Source: Nemania diffusa (taxonomy: Eukaryota; Ascomycota; Sordariomycetes; Xylariales; Xylariaceae). Taken from it: a stretch of DNA of 64,000 nt. Shown piece by piece: positions 56,671-64,000 of this stretch (the stretch's first letter is position 1; the number at the start of each line of letters is the position of its first letter). Both the position numbers and the translations under genes were made by a program. Where the stretch lies: the NCBI GenBank assembly GCA_038501195.1, contig JBBPUQ010000010.1, positions 3,532,001 through 3,596,000 of the forward strand, read 5' to 3'. Below the pieces are notes generated by a model. That model was not told the DNA's origin. It worked only from the letters and a program-made list of their open reading frames with translations, and made no database searches.

Positions 56671-57773
56671 AGTGAATACTTCTCTTTCCTATTCGCATTT
56701 CCGGTCTGGCTTCGGACTAGGTAGTCTGTGTGGTTCCCCGACGAAGAAAAGCAATGTGTGGTGAGCGACGGTCCTTTGGGCGCACCGAATACCAACACCA
56801 GATGTTGTATCTGGAAACAGTGCTGCTGCGTAATGTACCAGAGACCAAGAGAGTAACTGCTCAATATCACAATAACGCCAAGGTGGCTAGCTGGCGGATG
56901 CTGCAAAAAAGAACAAGACGATGGTCAAGGTGAGCTACCTATTAGACTTGCGATGATGTTCTGAGGATGAATGCAGCCGAGCGCGACAGTCGGTAAGTAC
57001 ATAAAGTACCTACCTACATACATGTAGGTACCTGTCCAGGTGAGGTCAGGTACAGTACATTCTTATACCTGAGAGCCCACTATAAAGTATGTAGATACCG
57101 CTGTGCGATACAGTACCCTGGGGTATCGGTACTTGACCTACACTGCACTTCTAGTGCCCCGCCTTCTATCACCCCGCCTCCCCCCAACAACTAGAAACGC
57201 GCCAGAACAGAGTGATCTAACTATGCGATCTGGATAAGAGCACTAATTGCATCATATCACTTCAAGCTGGATATTCAACCTCGAGCCATCCTACCTGTAC
57301 CAGCTACCTTTACCGACCTACCTAGGTAGGTATCTATCTACCCACTTGGATTGTATATACAGCTCCAGCACCGCGGCCTCATTTTGGCTATTCTCGAAGC
57401 GCGATTCATTCCTGAGCTCCCTACACATACGCATGAGTACATACATAATACATTCACAAGCCACTGCTATCCAAGTTCGATATATCCAAGACATTGTTCC
57501 CTATAATAGCTCCAACTCGCTTTAACTGTTCAGGCCTTGTCCAGGCATTGTCCAGGCATTCTACAAGTGCTGCGACTACCGCGACCACCACGCCATTGTC
57601 ATCGTCATTGTTGTCGCAATCACCTGTGCTTGTTCTCAAGTTCCCCAACATCATCATGTTGGCTGAAGCGCATGCGACAATAGCAGTAGCAGCGACCTAA
57701 ACCAGTCTCGGCCCTTAGAGACACCCTACCTAGCTTGTCAATACGCCAGACCGTAACTCTATATATATACATC
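56671..57773. other. divergent intergenic region between DCP1 and the 5-phosphatase
   Basis: Holds both promoters. Strings of TACCTACCTAGGTAGG and TATATATATAC just before 57774 are present. No gene recognised. Confidence 0.5.
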
Positions 57774-60700
57774 ATGTCCTCCGCCGACCCCGACCATGAT
57801 CCGTCGATACACTCGGGAGCTGGCCCTGCTAGCCCTGCGGATCCTGTTGACCCCGCCGATCTCACGTCAACCACGCATTATTCTCTCTCGCGCGCCGTCA
57901 ATGCCCGAAGGTCCGAATACACGAGATCACACCGGATACGCATCAAGATTGGCACCTGGAATGTCGCCAACTGCCCTGGCACCGACAAGGATCTCGCTAG
58001 CTGGTTTGTTGATGGGGACAGCCCCGAGCCCAGGGTGAACACAGACCTGAAAAAGCTGAGCCTATCGGAAGACAGTATTGAGGCAGATAGCGAAGGCGCG
58101 TCTCATCAAGCGCCAGAGGTGGCATTAGATCAAGCTGGAGGGCTATCTGACGTGCAAACTGAGCGAGGCGAGGATACAGAGGAGCCTGCTGTACGAATAA
58201 TCGGAGGTGACAAGATCGGTCTTTACGTTCTTGGGCTCCAGGAGGTTGTCAATCTGAATGTTGTTCAGCAGTCTTTTTATACGGACTCGGGCGCTGTTGC
58301 GAAATGGCAAGAGGCACTCGAGGCTGCCCTGCCCAGAGACTATACGCTTGTGGCATGCGAGCAGCTTATTGGACTGCTTTTGCTCATCTATGCCTCGCCA
58401 GAGGTAGCAGCTACTATCTCCAATGAGTCCACCGTTCCCATAGGCACAGGTCTATTTGGCTACATGGGGAACAAGGGAGCTGTTGTCTCTCGCCTCCTGT
58501 TAGGCGAGACTACTCGCATAGTCTTCTCCAATTGTCACCTTGCATCTGGGCATGATCAAGCTAGTCTCGATCGACGATGCTGGGATTACAATAAGATCTT
58601 AACGCAAACTGTCTTTGCTCCCATTAGCCGCTCGGGCGTTATGGAGGAAGAAGGCGATAAGATCGGTGATGAAGACTTTGCCTTCTTCTTTGGTGACTTA
58701 AACTTTCGTCTCGACGGCCTTCCCGGGAACGACATCCGACATCTTCTTACCTTACACGCCCGCGGCGAATATGATATTAGTAATACCAATTCTACTCCGC
58801 AATTTGGGGAAGACAGCGTGTTTATTCTCCACGATAATGAGGACGAAGCCCTAGATGGCACCTCGACACCCGGCATGGTTTCGCGAGAGGCATCCTTTGA
58901 CCAGAATGAAAGTGAGAGCAGTGAGGAGCTACCTGATCCTGATGACTTCATGCCAGACCCCCATGATGATCCGGCGTCCCTACAGGCAACCCTTGATTCT
59001 CTCCTACCTCACGATCAGTTGCGATTGGCAATAAAAAATGAAAAGGCATTCCACGAAGGATGGCGAGAAGGGCCTATCACGTTTCTGCCCACATACAAGT
59101 ATGATGTCGGCACAGTTGGACTCTTCGATACGTCCGAGAAGAAAAGGGCACCGAGCTGGTGTGATCGGATACTCTATCGGACTCGCAAGGACAAAGAACG
59201 GTACACGAAGAATCATCAAGACCATGTTGATACCCAGAACAAGGACGACGACATGAAGAGACAGGGCATTGAACAAGCGGCCGACGACGAGAGCGTTTTG
59301 TTCGATTATGATCCCACCACCGACTCGAGTGGGGAAACCCCGACTACAGATGACACGGTTTATGATTATGATGAATACGAAGAGGAAGGAAATAATACAG
59401 AACAAGTCACCACACAGGATAGTTTCATGGATGAGATAAGTCTGGACTTATACACCAGTCACCAACGAATCATGTCTTCAGACCACAAGCCACTGGTAGC
59501 CATTTTCAGCTTAACATACGACGCTATCGTACCGGAGCTCAAGGCCAAAGTTCATGCTGAAGTGGCTAGGGAGCTGGACCGTGTTGAGAATGAAGGACGA
59601 CCTAGTATCACAATTGTCGTTGACGGGAGTGATCCCACCACTACGAACCGGAGTACTGCCATAGATGGTAGTGGGGGCATTGATTTTGGACACGTCGGCT
59701 TCATGCGTAAGAAGGCACGCTTTTTAACTATCGCAAACACTGGCCGCGTACAAGCAAGGCTCAATTTCCTAGAGAAGCCGAACAATGACGACAGTGATAA
59801 CCAAAGGCCGGGATGGCTCGGAGTCAAATTTGATCATTCTCTGAATGGGCATAATGAGAGAAACGAAAACATACTGGATAATGAAATCTCACTAGAGCCC
59901 GGTGAGACAGTCAGTGCAGCCATCGAAATTGAAGTTCGTGAATTGAAGCAGTTACAGGGGTTGAATGAGAGGCCTACGCAGCTGGAAGACGTATTAGTGT
60001 TACGTGTTACGGATGGTAGAGACTACTTTATTCCGATACGAGCTACGTGGCGACCTTCATGCTTTGGTCGATCTCTTGAAGAGTTAATACGCATCCCTCG
60101 AGGCGGCATCACGGCGCTAGTGAAAGAACGCCCAAATACGGGATCAATACCGTACAGTCTCGACGTGCAAAGCTCATCGCCGTCCGAGCTTTTCAAGCTC
60201 ATAGAAGCCATTGAATCATTAACGGAACGATTGATAGCCGATGAGAACATGATAGAAGATATTCGAATTCCCCGCGAGAAAGTGGGTTGGCCATTTGATA
60301 GAGATATGTGGCAGACAAACGAGGACGAGGATTATGCTACATTACGGGGAGCCATTTTTGAGGCACTGGAGAACGACCAGCCTATTCTTGAAGCACTGAC
60401 AGCGGATTTGCCAGCACTGAAACGCTTGGAGATCGTGAGCGAGTCGCTACTACTCTTCCTCGAGAGCATGCCTGATGGCATCATCTCAGCACCGCTCTGG
60501 GCCAGAATTGAGCAGACCCTGCCACAGATCACAAGCGCGAAAACGTCGGCGGAAATAGAGGACGTCAAGACGGGCGTTCTCGACATCCTCTCCTCAGCAC
60601 CGTACTACAATATCTCATTTGTCTTTCTCACGGCGATGCTGGCACGGGTGGCTAGCGAGCTCCTACCTCTGAACAAAGACGAGCGCGAGGCTGTCAACAC

Positions 60701-60932
60701 GCGCAGACCCGGCTCCCTGGGCAAACGGAGCCTGAGTTTCCGGCGCAGTGCGGGGTCGACGGTGGACGAGGGCGCGATTCAGCGACGCCTGGCGTGGGAG
60801 AGGAGGGCTGCTGAGATATTCAGCAGCGCCATCTGTCGCACTGCAGCACCGGCTAGTGCTCGGGAGAAGAAGGGTGTAGAGGAGAAAATGCGAGGCGTAG
60901 TTGAAGTCTTCATGCGCCGAGATGGATTATAG
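57774..60932 (+). CDS. OCRL/INPP5B-type inositol polyphosphate 5-phosphatase with ASH and RhoGAP-like domains
   Basis: Single exon, 1052 aa. The catalytic domain has all 5-phosphatase signatures in order: GTWNVANC (about residue 60), LQEVVNL (about 155), GYMGNKGAVVSRL, NCHLASG, GDLNFRLDG (about 306), PTYKYD, APSWCDRILYR (about 458) and SSDHKPL (about 567). The enzyme removes the 5-phosphate of PtdIns(4,5)P2 and related lipids at endosomes, Golgi or plasma membrane. An ASH-like beta domain follows (about 640-760, RKKARFLTIANTGRVQARLNF), then a RhoGAP-like domain (about 850-1045), the human OCRL order. Long acidic inserts interrupt the catalytic domain. The GAP domain shows no clear arginine finger, as in OCRL, so it is likely a binding module. 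The upstream frame opens at a TTG; the ATG at 57774 is the likely start. Confidence 0.93.
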   Translation: MSSADPDHDPSIHSGAGPASPADPVDPADLTSTTHYSLSRAVNARRSEYTRSHRIRIKIGTWNVANCPGTDKDLASWFVDGDSPEPRVNTDLKKLSLSEDSIEADSEGASHQAPEVALDQAGGLSDVQTERGEDTEEPAVRIIGGDKIGLYVLGLQEVVNLNVVQQSFYTDSGAVAKWQEALEAALPRDYTLVACEQLIGLLLLIYASPEVAATISNESTVPIGTGLFGYMGNKGAVVSRLLLGETTRIVFSNCHLASGHDQASLDRRCWDYNKILTQTVFAPISRSGVMEEEGDKIGDEDFAFFFGDLNFRLDGLPGNDIRHLLTLHARGEYDISNTNSTPQFGEDSVFILHDNEDEALDGTSTPGMVSREASFDQNESESSEELPDPDDFMPDPHDDPASLQATLDSLLPHDQLRLAIKNEKAFHEGWREGPITFLPTYKYDVGTVGLFDTSEKKRAPSWCDRILYRTRKDKERYTKNHQDHVDTQNKDDDMKRQGIEQAADDESVLFDYDPTTDSSGETPTTDDTVYDYDEYEEEGNNTEQVTTQDSFMDEISLDLYTSHQRIMSSDHKPLVAIFSLTYDAIVPELKAKVHAEVARELDRVENEGRPSITIVVDGSDPTTTNRSTAIDGSGGIDFGHVGFMRKKARFLTIANTGRVQARLNFLEKPNNDDSDNQRPGWLGVKFDHSLNGHNERNENILDNEISLEPGETVSAAIEIEVRELKQLQGLNERPTQLEDVLVLRVTDGRDYFIPIRATWRPSCFGRSLEELIRIPRGGITALVKERPNTGSIPYSLDVQSSSPSELFKLIEAIESLTERLIADENMIEDIRIPREKVGWPFDRDMWQTNEDEDYATLRGAIFEALENDQPILEALTADLPALKRLEIVSESLLLFLESMPDGIISAPLWARIEQTLPQITSAKTSAEIEDVKTGVLDILSSAPYYNISFVFLTAMLARVASELLPLNKDEREAVNTRRPGSLGKRSLSFRRSAGSTVDEGAIQRRLAWERRAAEIFSSAICRTAAPASAREKKGVEEKMRGVVEVFMRRDGL

Positions 60933-63900
60933 CTTCATTTGGTAAATCAACCTGTAGATCTCGGTGGCGGCGGCGGCGGCTGTTCGGCGATATATACATA
61001 ATAGAGTCTTGTGTTGGGATGGGGTGCCGTATCAGTGCTCATTGCATTAATGGTTCTATATACACGTTCCTGTTCATTACCCACCGCTCTCTGGGAGATG
61101 TACTCAGTAAGGGGAAGCATGGAGCGAACATGGCAGTTGTATAAAACGCTAAAATTGTAATATCGATCATTTTCCCGAGTATAGGCTGGGATACCGTTGA
61201 TACTCTCCTCGCCTAGACAGGTACTGTACATACACGCAAGTAGGGCCGTCCCTGGAATTCGGAGCAAAGACGTTTTAGATTCATTCATCGGCAATGCCCA
61301 CCTACCAACTGCCCTCCTTCCTGGCCTACATATTTATATACCAAGGCCCATATAGATCAGGGATCTCTCTGCGCAGGTAGGTAGGTATTCAGAGTCGCAG
61401 CGAAGGCGGGCAGACGAACCTACGGTAGGGTTACCTGCCTACTGCAGAAAAGGGACATGCCATTGTCCCATCCATGTCAGACGGGTAGTTTACAGAAAAC
61501 GCAGGTTCGCAGGCGGCTGATTCGCGCGGGGCCCATTCTCCTGCCCTTCCACTCGTACATACACAGTATGGGCGTCGCACCGGTGGCTTACCGAGGTTAT
61601 AGGGGCAGCAGCGTCGCAGTGTAGCAGTGAGAAGTGCAAGTCTTGTTGCGGTGTTGTATGTAGGGTAGGTAGGTAGCACTCGTCTGATGGCGGCGGACCT
61701 GACCTTGCTTCCTGCATGCATGACGCGTCTAGCTAGTGCGCGGAAACCCTGTGGGAGAACGCCATAGGCCGGTGCGGGAGATGTTCTAGAAGGAATGTTG
61801 CGCCCGCCCGCGCGCGCTGTCAGATGTGTCAGATTGAGATTCCGCGCTCACTGCGGACGGTAAGGGATCTAGTGATGAGTGAAGTGTTGTTGGGAAACGT
61901 GGAATTGCCGTTACCGTTGCTGGTTTGTGATTACTATTGTATGCCCTTTGAGACAGGTCGCGGCCGATAGTTGGCACGAGGTATGAGGCGGTGTTGTGTC
62001 ATGTCGTCGATGCATAGTGGCATACGCATTCGTACATTTTAGACTCGAGGGATGGAGGTTTTGGATTTCGTTCACCACGCCAGTTTCGCTCACCTTTCCA
62101 GATGCGGTAAGTCATCTGGCAATAAAACATATACTAACCTAAAGAATAGCATTAAATACCATTACACTAAACTACATCTGCGTAGTCTGCCTTTGTACAG
62201 CATTCCGCAAGTATGTACATATAGATAAATTTGGCAACAGTCAGGCAAGGCTAAGAGACATTCGTATTAGGGATCCCCTACGCATAATTCCGCGCAACAC
62301 TAACCACCACCAACACCAACACACTTGGGCTAGTAACGGCGCCAGTTACCTGTATCTGCCTGTACCTTTCACCTAAACCAGGTAGGCATGCCGCACTACC
62401 CCAGTGCTCTCCACCAGTTCCGCCAGCGCGGTATTAAACATCGTAGACCTACCTGGCCGGTCGGTCGGTTGGGTTTAGTGTGACTGAACTAGTTGCTAGA
62501 TTGGGATCCCTCGACCGAAATGATTGGGGTTCGCGATAACAATCGGCGCTACTACGAAAGTATATATGCCAGAGGTTATTTACTGATACCTATTACACAC
62601 CGGATGAAGTGGTGGTATCTTGGGTCCAAATTGGCCATGCTACCTACCGACGCTACCCTACGTATAAGTAGGTAACTTATATCGAGTTCGCGATGTAGAT
62701 GTAGGTACGCATACAGATACAACACCAGAATCAAAGGCTGAGACGACTGTGCTCTCTGGTACCTGCAGGAGAGGGATGGCCAGAGTCTCCTCCACGTGGG
62801 AATTATTTCCGGTTGATGACTGCGAGAGACAAACGCATTCCGCACGTCGTTCGTTTGTGTAATGGTTTGCTTATTCTCTACATATGTAGTGCGTCAGCAG
62901 CCTCTCAGACAGATGCTTAGATAGATATGTAGATAGATAGATAGCTATGAAGCCACTCGCTCCCCGACGATGCCGGTTTCGGCCAAGGCGACGCCCACGA
63001 TCGCTGTCCGCTTTCGTGGCCAAGATGTTTCGCGCAGGGCTATTTTGGTTTCGATTCTTTCGTCGACAAACAAGCCCGTGATGACAAGGCAATCAGTCAA
63101 CTGAGTCAGGATGAGGAATCACGGGGAATATGAAGAGCTACTTATCTATCTACATACATTATCTACGCCAGTACATCACACGCACGCAGAACATTCCAGC
63201 CGAACAGCGCCCTCCTCGCTACCTTAGATCTACGATTCGTCGCAGACGCACTAGGAGCCCGGCTGTGGCGTTCTCTATGCCCACTGACTAACCGTCTACA
63301 GCATAGTACTTACATACCTACTACTAAGAGAAAGCCTGCACTGTATTATACACTGTACATCTTTTTAGCAGGGATATCAGCGCCCCTCAGCAGGCTTTTT
63401 TGTTCTGGAAGGACGCTCGGCTGTCATTGGACGAATACACGTCCTTATCTCTGGGCGAAAGCAGGGCGTTTGCTTGGCGCGCCCATTCCCTATGTAGCCC
63501 GCACTGCCCGCCGGGGTGTGTGGAGGTCGTAGAGCTGAAAAGCGCATAGCATAGCATTTAGTCTAGTGCTGCTGTGGTATTTCTGTAAGTATGGATAGCG
63601 AACCGTGGAGTTCGAGGGGAAGAACTGTAAACTTCAAGTCGGGGTATGTAAGTAGAGTGCTTAGCCCATTGATTTCGCTGATTTATCAGCCTTTCGTGTC
63701 TGGCTAGCCGGCTGGCTGGCTGGGCTTGGAGTTTCGTCTGATCTTTCTTACATACAGTACTGACTCTAGGACGAAGGATAGCTACAGCATAGAGTTGTAG
63801 TGCATTCGGCGGGTGACACTCCCGGGGACATCAGACTGCCAACAGCCCGGCTACACGAAGCACCTCCTGTAAATGTGAGGTAGGTAGTGGATGTAGTATG

Positions 63901-64000
63901 TAGTATACCCAGCATAAGGTTGGCAAAAGTAGGTAGGTATCCAGTAAATCTCAGATGCGTGATCTTGGCGCTAACCAGGTAAGCGTAGGTAGGTAGTAGT
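60933..64000. other. gene-free right end
   Basis: No gene is supported in about 3 kb. It contains many TAGGTAGGTA and TACATAC strings and a GATA microsatellite. All open frames are short and without family content. Confidence 0.5.
62913..62945. repeat. (GATA)n microsatellite
   Basis: Imperfect GATA tetranucleotide tract (ATAGATAGATAGATAG and neighbours). Confidence 0.8.

Noticed and set aside
56262..56906. Minus frame of 214 residues over the DCP1 start
   Set aside because: It is a shadow of the His/Gln-rich tract in another frame.
1..64000. tRNA genes or CRISPR arrays
   Set aside because: I found no cloverleaf with a convincing T-loop and anticodon arm by eye, and the tandem repeats lack CRISPR-like spacers; a tRNA scan would be decisive.

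Overview
The window is nuclear DNA of a filamentous ascomycete (Pezizomycotina, probably Sordariomycetes; the class is inferred). The evidence is short GT-AG introns of about 50-80 nt with CTAAC/CTAAT-like branch sites, two Pth11-type rhodopsin-domain proteins, a UstYa-type (DUF3328) protein, a fungal terpene cyclase, AIM18, and a 5.5 kb block of almost pure A+T between direct repeats that looks like an LTR retrotransposon destroyed by repeat-induced point mutation (RIP). Genes are sparse, and I saw no tRNA, rRNA or CRISPR array. Exon structures were joined by hand from reading frames and splice signals. Every multi-exon model given below stays in frame to a stop, with exceptions stated in the entries.

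Layout. 0.4-1.9 kb: Pth11-like receptor (-). 1.9-7.2 kb: gene-free DNA with diverged hairpin-bearing repeats. 7.3-8.6 kb: FAD monooxygenase (+). 9.1-9.5 kb: decayed tandem repeat of about 120 bp. 9.9-11.1 kb: AIM18 (-). 13.7-14.7 kb: single-pass membrane protein (+). 16.1-17.2 kb: TFIIH cyclin Ccl1 (+). 18.4-20.1 kb: very GC-rich amino acid permease (+). 20.5-22.1 kb: class I terpene synthase (-) with an in-frame stop or 24-nt micro-intron and a GC-AG intron. 24.8-30.5 kb: RIP-destroyed LTR element. 30.8-33.4 kb: convergent ThuA-like protein and amidase. 35.6-37.3 kb: a DUF3445 gene fragment abutting the 3' half of a PTR2 peptide transporter. 37.8-39.3 kb: HNH-domain protein. 40.4-41.2 kb: alpha/beta hydrolase. 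41.4 and 45.6 kb: two MITE-like elements. 42.9-44.3 kb: second Pth11-like receptor. 46.1-49.5 kb: candidate RiPP gene cluster. 51.5-52.3 kb: Pro/Gln-rich hypothetical protein. 55.7-56.7 kb: Dcp1-like decapping protein. 57.8-60.9 kb: OCRL-type inositol 5-phosphatase. 60.9-64 kb: no gene seen.

The most interesting locus is 46.1-49.5 kb. A 100-residue secreted precursor carries four 20-residue repeats with the shared core NTRFG(T/A)YE. It is transcribed divergently from a UstYa-type protein with both HxxHC motifs, and a SAM methyltransferase lies just beyond. This is the logic of dikaritin/ustiloxin-type ribosomal peptide clusters, but the precursor has no Lys and no dibasic Kex2 site, and the core does not match the ustiloxin, phomopsin or asperipin cores as I know them. 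Repeat copies differ mostly at synonymous sites, so the peptide itself appears to be under selection.
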